64,000 nucleotides of DNA from Eudorina sp. 2006-703-Eu-15 (taxonomy: Eukaryota > Chlorophyta > Chlorophyceae > Chlamydomonadales > Volvocaceae), in the NCBI GenBank assembly GCA_003117195.1, contig BDSI01000068.1, positions 571,689 through 635,688 of the forward strand. The letters run 5' to 3'. How positions within the stretch are numbered: the first letter of the stretch is position 1; the number at the start of each line of letters is the position of its first letter. Of this stretch, positions 1 to 13,117 are shown piece after piece. Under the pieces are notes generated by a model. That model had not been told where the DNA came from. It did no database searches and saw only the letters and a program-made list of their open reading frames with translations. The translations under genes and the position numbers were made by a program.

Positions 1-600
1 GTCCGCAGCTTCTGTCGCGCCTGGCTAACACGAGCCTGCGTGCCATGGGACGCTCCTGCCGCAGTGGGCGATTGAGACGTGCTGAAATATCTCCTTGACT
101 TGGAGTGCTGGACCGTAATGCAGGGCAGGGGTGGTTATTCCGGCCCTACGTGCCGGTCAGTGCCTGGCCCGTGTGCCCCTCCGGTGCCCCCTCCTCCTAG
201 GGTCTTGGACCTCTCGGTAACCCTTAGAACTACTCACACGTACCAGCGAGCAACCGTCAACCGCTGCCCAGTCCCACGGCACCCTGGCGTCCTGTCTCGT
301 GTTTGTGGCTCCTTGACCCCACTACTGCCCGAACCGCCTTGAGGCCAAGCAGCACCGCGGTGCGTGCGTTTTCGTGGACACGTTCATCGGAAGGGTCACT
401 CTTTTCGCGTCCGCACAACCGACAGCATCAAGAGGCATCCCGGGGAGTCACGTCACGCTGCCTCATGAGCACAAAACCCATCGCTGCCGAGAAGAGCCCT
501 CAGACCTAAAATACCGCAACCCGTGGAGCCGCGGTTCACAGCACAGGCCCCGCGCCACGGCCCCAAGCAACTCGGCATTTGACATCCCATGACTTCGTAG
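1..600. other. No gene seen
   Basis: Short GTG- or ATG-initiated ORFs only, with no recognisable domain. Around 505-570 a stretch rich in 'CCGCGGTTCACAGCACAGG' recurs near 7190-7260, so this is the margin of the duplicated repeat region. Confidence 0.6.
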
Positions 601-3600
601 TTAGCATCTTCAATCGGACCGACCGTTGCCACCGCGTACTACCGAAGGTGTCGAGCAAACCTTGTTCGTCGTACTTCCGTCGCCATATCCGCAATCAAAC
701 AACAGCAAACACAGCAATCGCAGGGCCAATGGCCAAACCTTGATGTACACTTGCAGCCCGACCATGTCTGTATGCCTTGGAGCCAAAAAACGATCAACAT
801 CGCAAACGTCCAGTCCACATGTCTGGAACACGCTGGAACAGCTTCCATGCAAGTTTGGCTTCCAGCCACATGCCGTTGTTGGTACAAGCGCCAGCCCGGC
901 GGTGTCCTTTCGGGCTGGCGGTGTGCTTTCAGCTGTATACACACACGCGGCTGCTTGCGAATTGTCGTACACCCACGACTATTGTCGTACATTAGACGGT
1001 GTAACCCTCACAACGGCAATTAATTTAAAAACGTGGACCAATGAGGAAGGGCGAAGTGGCGTACGCAACATGGCGTGTGCCGTACAAGATTGCTCACAAA
1101 AAACAGCCGGTCTCCGAAGTCCTGCAGTCGCCGTGAGTCTGGCACGTAACCGGATTGTCGTACATGTAGTTGGTGTCATGTATGCCATCGCACCGGCCTT
1201 CCACGAGTCTTCCAGGTACGACAGACAACACGGGTTATTGGTCAGTGCACTCCTACGGCCACGCAGTAGTGGTACTATGATACTGACCGAGGTTAAATAC
1301 ATCCGGAACAGGCCACAACTACCAAAGCTCGCGCTCTATCGAGGACAAGAGCTGCACCCCAAGCAAGTGGCTGGCCCCGCCACCGCAACAAGTCACACCC
1401 AAGCCGGTGTCTATTTAGCTGCAAGCGGAACCCGCTCATAAAGCGCATCAAGGGTTTAGGACTAGGCGAATGCGCGCGTGAAGCCAAGAACATCTGGACG
1501 CGACAAACAAGTCACCACATTAAGCCACTTAGGCAAAGCATTCAGAGCATAGCATTCGTTGGATTGCACACAGCGCAACTGCAACCTGCCAACCACACAA
1601 CTTCAGGAACATGCTGCACACGGCACCTCCCGATCCCGCATACCGGTTACCGGTGCCCACAGGGACCCCATCGAGGCTGTCCTACCTGCCGGCATCTCGG
1701 GCATCACGACGTGACATCATTACGTGACATCATCGCAAGCAGCGCGAGCATATGCAAATGCGCCCGCACACATATTATCCAACACATTTTCGAACAATCC
1801 GAATAGACAGGCCAACACCTGGACGCAAACGCGTGCGTTGCAGCAGCTCACCGCGCATCGCAGCAGCTGAGTACGGCCCGGCAGCCCCGTACGGGGCCTG
1901 TATGGGCTCCCGATGGCAGCACGCCGAGGGCCCGGCGGCAGGGCCCGACAGGCGATCTGCGAATGCCGCACGAACAGTGATGAACAGCAAGCAGACCCCG
2001 GACAAACATTCTTCAAACCGCGCAACAACACGAGAACATCTTCGGTGTGAAAACGTATACATGGGATGTTCCCAGTCGGCTCAAACACGCAATTCTCTTG
2101 AGTACACCCTGCATCAACTGCACCCTGCACCCTGCATCAACTGCACCCGGAGAGCAGGCTCCCCCGTCTCGCATTGGAAGTCGAATGGCCAGTCCTAACA
2201 AGCTACCACAGGAAGCTAAGATGCCCAGCGCGTAGTAATGGATTATCGAAGTGAAGCCATGCGGCATCTCGGTGACCCACGGGGGCGCCTTGCGGCCGCG
2301 TGCAGTTCAAAACTCTATGTAGGCCTTCGCCCATCTGATGCCGTAGGATGTACAGCTACAACCTCGTTCCGGTACGAGCACAGCTGGCATGGCTACGACG
2401 TCGCTTCGGTACGATGTACAGCTGATATTAGTACGACCTCGTTCCCAATCCCACCAGGACAGCCTTACTACGTTGAAATCCGTGTATCGCATTCGCGGAT
2501 GTGCCTAATCAAACCTAGTCGCACTCGTTCGTTACGTTGCTGGTGGTTAGGATCAACCGGCGCTGTCCTTGTTAACCACCAATGGCCTGTTGCGCGGCAA
2601 CGGTATCTGCGGCTGCTGCGTCAAAGCGCAACGCCGCGGGGGCCGGCGTTCCTCTCATAGGGACGTGCCCACCTTCGCTTCGTGTCGGAAATTTACTGCC
2701 GCAGCACCTACCAGTGCCGGGTCCCGGCGGAACTGGGAATGAACATACGTCGTGCGCGCTGGTTGCCGTACATAACGTACCGATTACGTAGTGCACTTAG
2801 ACGTAATCAATGGATCCAGAGGTGGTGGACTGCGACTTGCATGCTGGGCCGCAGGACGATGCCGAGCCAGGATGCACGTATGGCGACCGACGGCAGCTGC
2901 CAACACCGGTGACACTGGCCAGCACACCAACAGTCGCCCGCGTGTCCCGCGGCGGGTCTATCTCCCCTTCCGTGCATCCGTAGACGGCGACAGACCGGAT
3001 CGACGAGCTGAGGCCGGCTGAGCGCAGGATGACCGCTGGTTCTATTGACGGCCTCGAGTACACCTGAGGTAGGATGCCGTTGCCGGCAGCGTGTAGGGGC
3101 GGCCACGGTCAGAACCGCTGTGGTACCCCATTGCTGGCAGGACTGGAGAGCTGGAGCGGATAAGTGCGTAACCTGCCCTCAGAAGCGCTGCAGCTCGCGC
3201 TTGAAGGATTCTTCAGCCCATAACCGAGCGTTCGAGTCGCCTGCAGCGGCCGCCGCCTGCAGCTCATCTGTGTCCAGGCCGTGGCTCCCCCGCTGCAGCA
3301 GTACGGCGGGAGGACGTGACACCCAATGCTGGTCCGACCAGCTTTGTTGGAGCCTCCTGCTGCTGATCTCCGACACTTGCAGGCCGGGCAGGTGAGATAG
3401 CGCGCCCTCGCCGCCCTTCGAAGCCCCGCCGGCCGTCGGCTCCCCCACGTCGCCCGGGCGACGCTCGAGGTCCATGTCGCGCTCCGGACCGGGGGCGGGG
3501 GGATCCAGGCGCGTGACGGGGCAGCCCCGGCACATCAGCTTTCTGCAATGCTCCGAGCGGCCTGCCCTCTCCGCACAGGCATATTGCGTTCGCCATGCAT

Positions 3601-3720
3601 AGCGCAGACCATAGGGCAATGCGCAGACATTGATGTGACCGGCTTGAGAGGCGGCTTCCATCCGCTCGGCCGCCGGGTTGACGCCTTGCATGCATTTTTC
3701 CTGCATAACGGGTAGCAAGC
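600..3720. repeat. Segmental duplication, copy 1
   Basis: Blocks here recur in the same order and orientation about 7.0 kb downstream: 1010-1110 with 7990-8115, 1800-1880 with 8900-8975, 2516-2960 with 9541-9945, and 3177-3710 with 10186-10680. The last block is nearly identical (about 430 bp), the earlier ones are diverged and indel-rich. The duplication is therefore old with patchy decay, or parts have been homogenised. No gene is recognised. The minus-strand ORF ending at 3179 is open in both copies, but the substitutions I could count between copies are about four replacement to three silent, so there is no sign of coding constraint. Confidence 0.75.
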
Positions 3721-5900
3721 AGTTTGAAGCGTGCTTCGGTCATTGCCAGGAGACGTGCACGGCTTGGGCAGCCATGCAAGACACAGGACAAGCAACACAC
3801 ATCTCCAATGCGCTTGAAATGGGTCTATGACCAGGTTTCGTTATTTATTGTCAATCGTTTGCGTCTAACGGCTGTGGAGATGTCGAATCACGTTGCAAGC
3901 GGGTGACCCATGCGCCAATCGAAATCGGTCGCACATCTACCTGCAGCTGCTTGAGGTCAACTGTCACCGCTGCGTATCGTGCGGCGCCAGATGTTGTGTA
4001 AGTATCCATTCCAAGTGCTGTGAAGTCTCAACGCAGACACCGTCAGGGGGCGAGCTTCTGCGGATACAAAGTTATCAAACCCTACACTGCAACCGATGCA
4101 ATCACAACTAGCTTGTATATTTGGTGTTTGTATTGAATTTACAGGAACAAGCCATCACGCTAAGCGACGGGGAGCAACGAGCCAACGACGCGAACGAGCA
4201 CACGTGCACTGCGCGGGAAATTGAAAGTCTTAGTAAGTTGTCTGATGTGGCATACGTCAGCCGTCACATAAACAATTCAGCAACCAGCGAAGAGGCTGTA
4301 ATCTCATAATTTTTCTGCGTGTACACAGGGCGCCGAGGTATTTACACCATCATGGTTTATGGAGTTCAGTTGCTGGGACGAGCACCTCTTTCGGAAATCT
4401 ATAGGACTGAGTTTGGGCGTTTCTAAGCTCATATGAATAGGATTATTCCTGGTGTTCTAAGCCGAATTCCATGCAAACAGGATGTAGTGCCATTTCCGTG
4501 TTGTGCCAAAGTTACCGATATATTGGACAAGAAATAAATAGAAGAGTTGCAGAAATAGGGCATCCAATTGCCAAAACACGCCGATTTCGGCCTCCGTTGG
4601 CACCGAGGTCGACATTTGACCAAATTGTCAACAATACTCTTTCAGACATCAGTGCTATCTTAAAGCAAATTCCAATCTTCTATTGCAGGGTCAAACATAT
4701 AAAACATTGCCTGGGGCTCCGCCACTGCGCCGGGCCCCATGTTTCTGGCCAATTTGCATCGTCCTCATGCCCACTATAATCATTTAATTGGCATCATTCA
4801 AAATCATAGTTAAGCTTATTTATTTCAGGATCGTATCCATTCGCCACCAAGGATGGAGAATAGCTTTACCCCGAGATCGAACGAAGTACAAAGAACGTCG
4901 CATCCCTGAAGCAAATCCACAGCTCACATAAATTAGAAGTACCATGCGAGTTTATTAAAACTGTCAATAACAAAGTTGTTGTTGCTCGCGACACAGTCCA
5001 ATACGCCTAAGCTAACGGGCCCAATAACTCAAGCTTCGAATGTTTACAACATGGAATTCCCGACTCTTCACGCAGCGCTGATCGAATCAATGTTTCCAAA
5101 CAGTGGTCAAACTGGCTTAATTCATGTGCTCGTAAGGCCCAGACGAGCCCTGGGAGCCTGGGTGCACAGGGATTGCTATTGAATGTTACAGTACAACCTA
5201 GTGAAACGCTTCCCTTTGCCAAGCATGTGTCTCAGGCATCATTTACTTAACTTCAGTGGCCTGCGGTGTTCACTCTGTCCTTTCGTTGAGGCCATGTTTC
5301 TTGGGAAACAAAGCAGCAGGAAATGTAGGTGGAGGAGGTGGAGGCTAATGATTCATAAATTTTGTAATGATTAGTTTGCTGACATGCTGACTGGGAACAC
5401 CACGTACGGTCAAGGGAGGTCGACCTGATGAAGAAACCAGGTTCGAAAGGTACACAGGCGAACGGCAGGACGTTTTCGGAAGCATTTATCATTATTCTCT
5501 CAATTCCCCAGCCAGCCTTCGAATCGGGGTAGTCTGCGACCGCCCACCATGGTCGTGGTCGGGTCCTCGGCGCACGTTGCTAGCTATTTCACTTGGCCGC
5601 AGCGCGGTCGTTTCCCAGTCTCCTTTTCCATTGCCATGCAGGTACCGCTCCACGTAAGTATTCTGCGTACTTTTGGGTGCGCCCGAGTTTGTTTCTCGGT
5701 TTGGTTTTCTCTTCTTTTAAACCGCCCACCATCCGTTATCGAAGTCAGCGATGTCCGAAAACCCTAGTGACGGTGTTCCTCGACACTCCCACTACTGTAC
5801 GCAAAGGTCGGCAGAGGCCTGCAAAGACAGGCAACCAATGCACGGTCCTTCGTAGCGTTCGATAGCTGCAATTGGGCTTTTTAACGCAATGATGTTAAAG
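3720..5900. other. AT-richer gene-free stretch
   Basis: Base composition drops clearly below the neighbouring GC-rich DNA, especially 4080-5540. No ORF shows GC third-position bias or a known motif. It may be a decayed transposon, but no terminal repeats or target duplications were found. Confidence 0.5.
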
Positions 5901-7640
5901 TGGATCCCCTACTGGGATGTAACAGGGCGTGTGGGACGTTGCCGTTTTGGCGGCCGCAAGTGCCATGGAAACGGGCCGACGAGCGATGGGAGTGGGCCAG
6001 TCCCGGTCAAGAGCCAGAGCCGACATCCCACAACATCAAACGGAAGATGCAGAGGGGATGATCACCCTGCGGGCGGTGGCGGATTTTTGCAGCGGGCTTT
6101 ACGGATTTGCGGAGCTAGGCGGGGAAGGGATGGTCAGCAGTGGGGGCGACAAACACGTACAAGATAACCGTCTGGTGTGCCGGGGCCCTGTGCCGCCAGG
6201 ACAGGATAAACAGCCGACTTGCAGTGGCCTCAGCAGGGGACGACGGGACGATAATGCGACGACAGCGCCCTTGTTGGGGGAAGTTCTTGGCCCTGGGAGG
6301 CAATCCAGGCAGACCCCTGACAATGATGCCTCGCGAGGCCCCGTCGCCTGCCAAGACTACGGGCCACTACGGGCCGGAGGCGGGAGCGGGTCTTGGCTGG
6401 GGCGGTGGGGGCGTGGGTCCCTAATAGGGGCAGGGTTCGTCATGCTCGGGTGGCGGCAATACGGCGCTGGCCGAGGGCTATCTATGGGTCCGCTGGGAGC
6501 GAGTGGGGACGTTGTCCGCGTTGAGTGATAGCATCTATCGGCAGTGCCGACCGCTCGGGCAAGCCATCGATGTCGTCTGATCCGCCGCTGTTGTCCAGTT
6601 TGGCGCCCGGCCAACCGACCCCCAGAGAGGCGGTTGCATGCGCTGCTCTTGCGACGGGCGGGTGGGACGGGAGGGTATCAAGAGGCCACAATCGTCCCAG
6701 CACCGGGACAAGCCTCTTAGGACAAACATGCCACTACCGTACGTATCGGCAGTTGACCAGGACGCGTTGTCACGCGGCGATGAGGGGCCACCAGCCCAAT
6801 CGGTGCTCGTACCGTGCCGTACAGTTACATGCATGCGTGGACTGCTTCCATGCACGACGGCAGTTTATTCGCCAGAAACTGCCTATCGCTACAGTAGTAA
6901 CCGTTACAAGGTGGACCCGAATCCCGACCGGATGTTCCCACGGGCCCAGATAGCTCGTATCAGGACTACGCACCCATCCTCCAGCACCCGCTAAGGGGAG
7001 GGGGTCATGCAGCCATACCGGCCCACACACCAGGTGACCAGCGCGCCAGGATTGCCCCTATCTTTATGCTCGTTCCCCGCTTGGAGAAGTCATATCATCC
7101 TGCTGCTTGCGGTGGAGAAACCCCCATGCAAACAGAGCACGCATTCTGCAGAAAGTCAACAATCTTACGGCACGACAAGATAGAGCCCCGTGGGGCCGCG
7201 GTTCACGGCACAGACAAAATGAATAACCCCGGTTCACAGCACAGGCCCCTACGCACGCCACTGTGCGACTAAGCGTCAGAGAGCCCATGACTTCTTCTTG
7301 CTCATGCTGCCGTTACAGCAGTTGAGACACTATTCGCTTCGACTACACCAACCTGGAATCTCTCCAGCTGAAACCCCCTCCCAAATCAACTCAGTTGTGA
7401 AGTTGCACTAGTGGCCGCCAGCATCAACAGCGTACCCTGTGTTGCACCGAGTGTGGGCGGCTGCGCTACCCACACAACCCGCATACAACCCGCATGCATG
7501 CGTAAGAGTACAGTGTTCGCGCCGTGTCGACAACGTTGTCTATGGGCGGGCGGGCGGGCGGGCGGGGGGATTTTAGAGGCCACTGTCCCAGCAGGGGCAC
7601 AAACCTCTCAGTACAGTTGAACACCACTGGCAGTTTGCTA
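5900..7640. repeat. Diverged repeat fragments
   Basis: 6830-6900 resembles 7690-7750, and 6915-7055 resembles 11140-11250 (shared 'CATACCGGCC' and 'CACACACCAGGTGACCAGCGC'-like words with an 'ACCCATC.TCCAGC' stretch). These look like further partial copies of the same repeat family. A (GGGC)n run lies at about 7546-7565. No gene is supported. Confidence 0.5.
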
Positions 7641-10600
7641 AGGGAAAGCAGATCACTTGGTCTCGTCCCATGTCGTGTCGTACACATGTACGAACTGCTT
7701 CCACGCACTACAGCATTTTATTCGCAAGAAATTGCCTATCTCTATTCTCGTTCCTCGTCGAGAGAAGTCAACCCTTCGTCGTAACAGCGTACAAAGGACA
7801 GAGCGCTGCCACCGCGTGCCCCCCCCAAGGCGTACCCCGCAATTCGTATTTCCTAATAATTCCAACGTTGGCTAACTTGCAGCCACAGGCCGCTGCGGTG
7901 CGCGCGCCAGCTAGCCCGGACGGCGGTGATCCTTGCTAGCTGCTGTACACACATAAAAAGGGGTAGTTTGCAAACTGTCGTACATAAATAAATTGCCGTA
8001 CAGTACCCCGCACAACGGAAAGAAAACGTGGACAAATGATGAACGAAGGACAGAGTGGCATAACGCGACACTTCTCTGCGAGGCGTACATGTGCCGTACA
8101 AGATTGCTAAGGAAAGACCGTCCGGTCACGGCAGCCCGCCCTGCCGTCACGGCGCGCCGTCTGACACGCGCACCGCATTGGCGCGGGCCGTGTGGTCGGT
8201 GTAATGTGATGTAATGTATTTCCGAGGCACCCGTCTGCCGCCACCAGGCGCACTTCCAGGTGCGACTAGCAACGCGGCTGACTGGACAGTGCGCTCCTGC
8301 GGCAGGTAGGGTACCCACATACTGGCGGCAGCTGGGGTTCCTGGAGATCCAGATCAGGCCACAACATGCAGCAAGCAAATCTCGCGCTCAATCGACGACA
8401 GATGGATCCTGACGTCCTGCTGAGCAAATGGCCGGCCCATCAGCTACGCACCGCAACCAGTCACACGCGCACTGAAGCCGATGCCTAATTCATCTGTGAG
8501 CAGAACCCGCTCACGAAACGCATATACTGAGGGTTAGAGACTAGGAGGTAGGACGGGCGCAAGGGCATCTGAACACGGCGACGTACAATCACCGCATGCA
8601 GCCGCAGAAACAAGATCATGAAAAAGAGGAAGAAAACCCGTTGGGTTTGCTGTGTGCAATCCAACGGTTCGTTCACAACTCCACATAGCAACAACAACTG
8701 CAATTTGCCAGCCATACAGCCGCTGGAACGAAAATGCGAATCACCCCACATCCCGCGCATCGGTACACGCACCGGGGCACACACAGTCGCTGTCCTGACG
8801 GCGGCTTCTCAAGTATCATCGCGTAACTTCATCACGCACAGCCACGAGCAACATATGCGAGCACACATACATCCCGCAAAACATCCTACAATCCCAAAAC
8901 GCTAGCTGACACCTGGCACGGACGCAAGCAACCGCGCGCGCTGCAGCAGCTCACCGCGCATCGCGGCAGCTTCCCGCAGCCCAGCCAGCCCAGCCCCGCC
9001 AGCCCAGCCAGCCAGCCGCACGGAGGTACCGCATCCACCCCCATTCCAGCACGTTGGGAACAGCAAGCAACACACATTTCAAATAAAAAATTCTTCAAAT
9101 AAAACGCCCACCATCGCGTGAACATTTCGATCGGCTGTTGCCGGGCGAGATCGATGTATATACTGGCTTTTCCAGTCGGCTAATACATGCAGATCATTTC
9201 GAAAGCATCCCTGCCTCCACTGCGCCTCGCGAGAGCCCGCCCCCCGTCCCGCAGTGAAATACAAGTGGTCTGCCCCAATCCTCAAAGCACACAACAAGAA
9301 GATGGATGCCCCGCCGCGTGGACATGCGAGGAACTGGTGAAGTCAAGATGATTCCATCCAGGGCCCGCTTTGGGGCCACGCGCAGTCCAAAGCTCTATGA
9401 AGGCCTTTGCCGGCCTGACTGCCGTACAATGCACTGCTAGCGTTGCTACGTCCACGTTCCTAATCCCAGCAGCACAACCTTACTTTAAAAAAGAATGGGT
9501 GTATGGCGTTCGCGGATATGTCTGATTATTATTGGCTACGTAGTCGCACTCGTTCGTTACGCTGCTGGTGGTTAGGACCAACCGGCGCTGTTCCTGTGAA
9601 ACACCAACGGCCCGTTGCGCGGCAACTGTCGCTGCGGCTGATAGATGCGTCAAAACGCAACGCCGCGGGGGCGGGCGTTCCGCTCATAGGAACATGCCCA
9701 CCTTCGATTCATGTCGGAGATTTCGCCCGTGCCGGCGCGACCCGGCGGACTTGGGAATGAACATACGTCGTGCGCCCTGGTTGCCGTACATAACGTACCA
9801 ATTACGCAGTGCGCTCAGACGAAATTACTGGATCCAGAGGTGGTGGACCGCGACTTGCAGGCTGGGCAGCAGGACGATGCCGAGCCAGGATGCACGTACG
9901 GCGGCAGGACGGCAAATGCCAACACCGGTGACACTGGCCATCGGACCACCCCGTCGTCGTCGGGTCCCGCGCAGGCGGCGAAATACCGGATCTTCCATGG
10001 GACCAACGAGCCGGGGCCGACTGCTTGGAAGTCCAGGATCGTCGAAGAATCCGTTGACGGTTTCCTCGACGACCTCTCCATTGATGGCACGACTGGAGTG
10101 CCGTTTTCCTGAATGCTGATCGTTGAATGGCGCAGGTTCACAGGTGAAGACCGCGCGGATAAGTGCGTCGGTACACCAAGCTGCCCTCAGAAGCGCTGCA
10201 GCTCGCGCTTGACGGATTCTTCAGCCCATAACCGAGCGTTCGAGTCGCCTGCAGCGGCCGCCGCCTGCAGCTCATCTGTGTCCAGGCCGTGGCTCCCCCG
10301 CTGCAGCAGTACGGCGGGAGGACGTGACACCCAAGGCTGGTCCGACCAGCTTTGTTGGAGCCTCCTGCTGCTGATCTCCGACACTTGCACGCCGGGCAGG
10401 TGAGACAGCGCGCCCTCGCCGCCCTTCGAAGCCCCGCCGGCCGTCGGCTCTCCTACGTCGCCCGGGCGACGCTCGAGGTCCATGTCGCGGCCCGGACCGG
10501 GGGCGGGGGGATCCAGGCGCGTGACGGGGCAGCCCCGGCACATCAGCTTTCTGCAATGCTCCGAGCGGCCTGCCCTCTCCGCACAGGCATATTGCGTTCG

Positions 10601-10690
10601 CTTTGCAAAGCTGTGACCGGCTCGAGCGGCGGTTTCCTTCGGCAAGACGCCTCGCCTGCATAAATCCTGCAGAATGAGCAGCAGCAACAT
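7640..10690. repeat. Segmental duplication, copy 2
   Basis: Second copy of the block described for 600-3720, offset 6.99-7.1 kb. The best preserved part is 10186-10612, nearly identical to 3177-3610. A deletion of about 50 bp relative to copy 1 follows around 10610. A plus-strand ORF ending at 10112 reads through the 9541-9945 homology; the copy-1 counterpart keeps part of the frame but ends differently. Confidence 0.75.
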
Positions 10691-11520
10691 CAGCAGAAGT
10701 AGCAGCAGCATCTGCAGCAGCACGGTCTTTTCAAGCGTGCAGTGGACTTTGGGAGCATTTCAAAGACATCGTATCCGCTTGATAGGGAGCCGGTCAGTCG
10801 ATGCTTATGTATAGTTTATTACTTGTCGATTAGCTGAGGCACGCCTCGCAGCGTCGCAAGCCAGCGACCCTCATTATTTGTCGAAACCGGTGTCCATTAT
10901 TTTGCGCAGTGCGGTCTGTACGTCCGCAAAATCGCATACCAATGCGTTGACCGTATCTATGCGTTGACAAGTTACGGTCTATTTGCTGTGCATGGACTTG
11001 ATGCAAAATTATGTGCTCCTGACTTCTCGCCTTCTCAACGACATCTGACACATGCCTATAGGTGCCGCTCAGAGCCGATCTTCCGCCGTCCGCGCTTTGC
11101 GTTCTCTTGCGCTTGGCCGTTGTAATCTTACCAATTATACCCGTAGTCCCGACCGGGCGTCCAACTGCTCACCCATCATCCAGCGCCCGCGGCGGGCGGC
11201 GGCCATACCGGCCAACACACCAGGTTACCAGCGCGCCAGGTCTCCTTTAAACCGCACCAGACCCGCCGAAGCACGTGGCGGGGAGGGGGCCCGGGATGTG
11301 ACGCCTGCGATCTGCGTCCCTCGCCCGTCGCCCTTGCTATATCTAGACCTTCACTGCCCGGCACTGCCTCACTCGTCCGCATAATAACCTGCCGTACCAG
11401 CGGGTCCCACAACCGCTGCAACGGCGGTCCTGGCGGTATCCAATGTCGCCTGCAGGTGAGCCCCTACCTCATGCTTCGCATCAGGTGCCAGGGCACCGGC
11501 GCCGGGCCCTGGACGGTCCT
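10690..11520. other. No gene seen
   Basis: 10,800-11,060 is AT-richer. 11,140-11,250 is a partial copy of the 6915-7055 repeat. No ORF with coding character was found. Confidence 0.5.
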
Positions 11521-11525
11521 GGCAA

Positions 11526-11659
11526 GCGATCATGATGCGCGCTCTCGCGTTATCACCCGCCCCGTCCCACTCAGCAGCCCTTGTGAGCGATCTTGCAGCT
11601 CACGGAGCTGCTGAATGGGACGGGACGGGTGATAACGCGGGAGCGCGCGTCATGATCGC
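11526..11659. repeat. Long near-perfect inverted repeat (hairpin)
   Basis: The left arm 11526-11577 is complementary to the right arm 11607-11659 over about 52 bp with only a handful of mismatches. Inside the 29-nt spacer a second stem, GTGAGC (11583-11588) with GCTCAC (11598-11603), extends the fold. The whole is one roughly 134-nt hairpin. It could be a miniature transposon core, a cruciform or a small-RNA precursor. No target duplication was identified. Confidence 0.8.
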
Positions 11660-11805
11660 GCCGTACGTGGCGTGACGCCACGAGCTCCAGCTGCAAAGGA
11701 CGCAGCCCTCGGGGGCTCGTCCTGTCCTCCATGCCCAACCCAGCGACAGCCCGGAGGTCCTGCGGTGGCGGCGTGTTCACGAGCGGCACGTGCCCTAATG
11801 CGGCT

Positions 11806-11943
11806 GTGGAATCCGACCTCCAGCTCTCGAACACCCGCTGCAGCATCGATGTGAAATCCGACCTCCAGCTCTCGAACACCCGCTGCAGCATCGATGTGAA
11901 ATCCGACCTCCAGCTCTCGAACACCCGCTGCAACATCGATGTC
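11806..11943. repeat. 45-bp tandem repeat, 3 copies
   Basis: Three consecutive units containing 'ATCCGACCTCCAGCTCTCGA' followed by 'ACACCCGCTGCA.CATCGAT', differing at one or two positions each. The period is a multiple of three, so all frames stay open across it, which explains the repetitive ORFs here. It may be the tail of a former coding sequence. Confidence 0.85.
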
Positions 11944-11944
11944 T

Positions 11945-12391
11945 ATGGGATTCCTGGCCTCGCCGCCCTCGCATGCCGCAGTGGCGCACGAGAAGGGCTC
12001 CAGACAGACCCGGATCCCCTGCCGAACGGCCGAGCGCGTTCCACAAGTTTATAAACCGCAATACCTGTGCACACAACCTAGGCAGGCAGCAGGGCACTTT
12101 GGGGGCTGAGGATCGACGATTTAGGACGTGGACCCAACCTGTGTTCCAACCGCGGCCGTAGCTGTTAGACCTTGACATGTGCCTGTATGTCTCCTCGTCC
12201 CACTCCACGCCTAGCGCCGACCACATGAGCTGCCATGCATTAACGTGGTCTTTCTCCATGCTCATTGCCTTGCCCAGGGTTGTGCGCTGCACATCCTTCC
12301 ATACCGTGTGTGCAAAATCCCTCAACCCAACGGCTGCCACCCGGGGTGGTGTTGAGCGCAACCAACATGGAGCCCACATCGCCAGCGGCAT
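11945..12391 (-). other. Possible degenerate coding fragment
   Basis: A minus-strand reading frame upstream of the 45-bp repeats has a balanced, globular-looking composition (Trp, His, Asp and Glu mixed, for example 'ALGVEWDEETYRHMS') and no low-complexity bias. No start codon with context, no splice partner and no family were recognised. It may be a relic of a transposon or pseudogene. Confidence 0.25.
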
Positions 12392-12433
12392 CCTCGCACA
12401 AGCAGCGGGTGATCGGTTGGGGGGGAGCGCAGG

Positions 12434-12438
12434 TTACA
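12434..12438 (-). terminator. Candidate poly(A) signal TGTAA for the ankyrin gene
   Basis: First minus-strand TGTAA I find downstream of the stop at 13118, about 680 nt away. TGTAA is the usual green-algal polyadenylation word. The pentamer is short, so the call rests on position only. Confidence 0.35.
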
Positions 12439-12764
12439 TGAACAATGCCCCGGTCAAAGCCGGTCAAAGCCGCACCGGAAGCCTCGCCCAACATCACTGC
12501 CCCCGCCCCCACGACGTTTTGGACCGGAACACTTAACGTTGTCAGCTGTACTCCCCCAACCAATCCCCGATGCCGATGCCTGCATCTGGCCGGTGATTCA
12601 ACGATGTGGGTTCCTTGCTGAGCATAACAGCACCCCGGGTTTGGCGCCTTGGGAGATGCGGCTGAGGGACGTTGGGACGCATGCCCTGACACGCACGAAT
12701 GCCCCGAGCCATGCCCTGCTGCCGCCCAGGAAATGACCCGGCGCTCCGCTTCTTCACACGTGGT

Positions 12765-12840
12765 AAAGTGCAGTACAATGCAGTACAGTGCTGCATTGCA
12801 GTACAGTGATGCACAATTAGTACAGTGCAGTGCAGCGCGC
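12765..12840. repeat. Short GCAGTACAGTG-type tandem repeat
   Basis: Irregular repetition of 'GCAGTACA.TG' words, about seven times in 75 bp, inside the presumed 3' untranslated region of the ankyrin gene. Confidence 0.6.
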
Positions 12841-13117
12841 CACCATCCTCGACCCCAACCAGGCCAAACGAAGCCGCGCTCCCGCTGAGGCCCTGGTCTG
12901 ACTGCGGCTGCGGCTGCAGGGGCTGGACCGGGCCCGGCTGGTCTGCTGCCGAACCTCCACTCCCAAACCGCCCGCCGGGGCTTCGGTCGCACAACCAACG
13001 ACCAACGACCAACGGCCAACAGTCGGCGTCGCTGCGGAGGCAGTCTGTCGTGCCCACACCCGTTCCGCCCAGCTTGGGGCGACCTCCAGGGGGCTGCAGC
13101 GCCGCCCCGACCACCCG

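Noticed and set aside
626..1441. 271-codon plus ORF
   Set aside because: It begins at TTG, lacks third-position bias and recognisable motifs, and the duplicated copy near 7.6-8.5 kb is not open.
3179..3718. Conserved minus ORF shared with 10187-10723
   Set aside because: Kept open in both copies, but differences are about four replacement to three silent and no domain is recognised; better explained as recent or homogenised repeat DNA.
5424..5455. Hammerhead-like 'CTGATGA...CGAAA' on plus
   Set aside because: An extra unpaired A precedes a 3-bp stem II, and no cleavage triplet followed by a strand complementary to the upstream GGTCGAC is present. It is at best a decayed relic.
5929..6528. 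199-codon plus ORF
   Set aside because: GTG start (internal ATG at 5964), no domain, no clear codon bias, repeat-rich surroundings.
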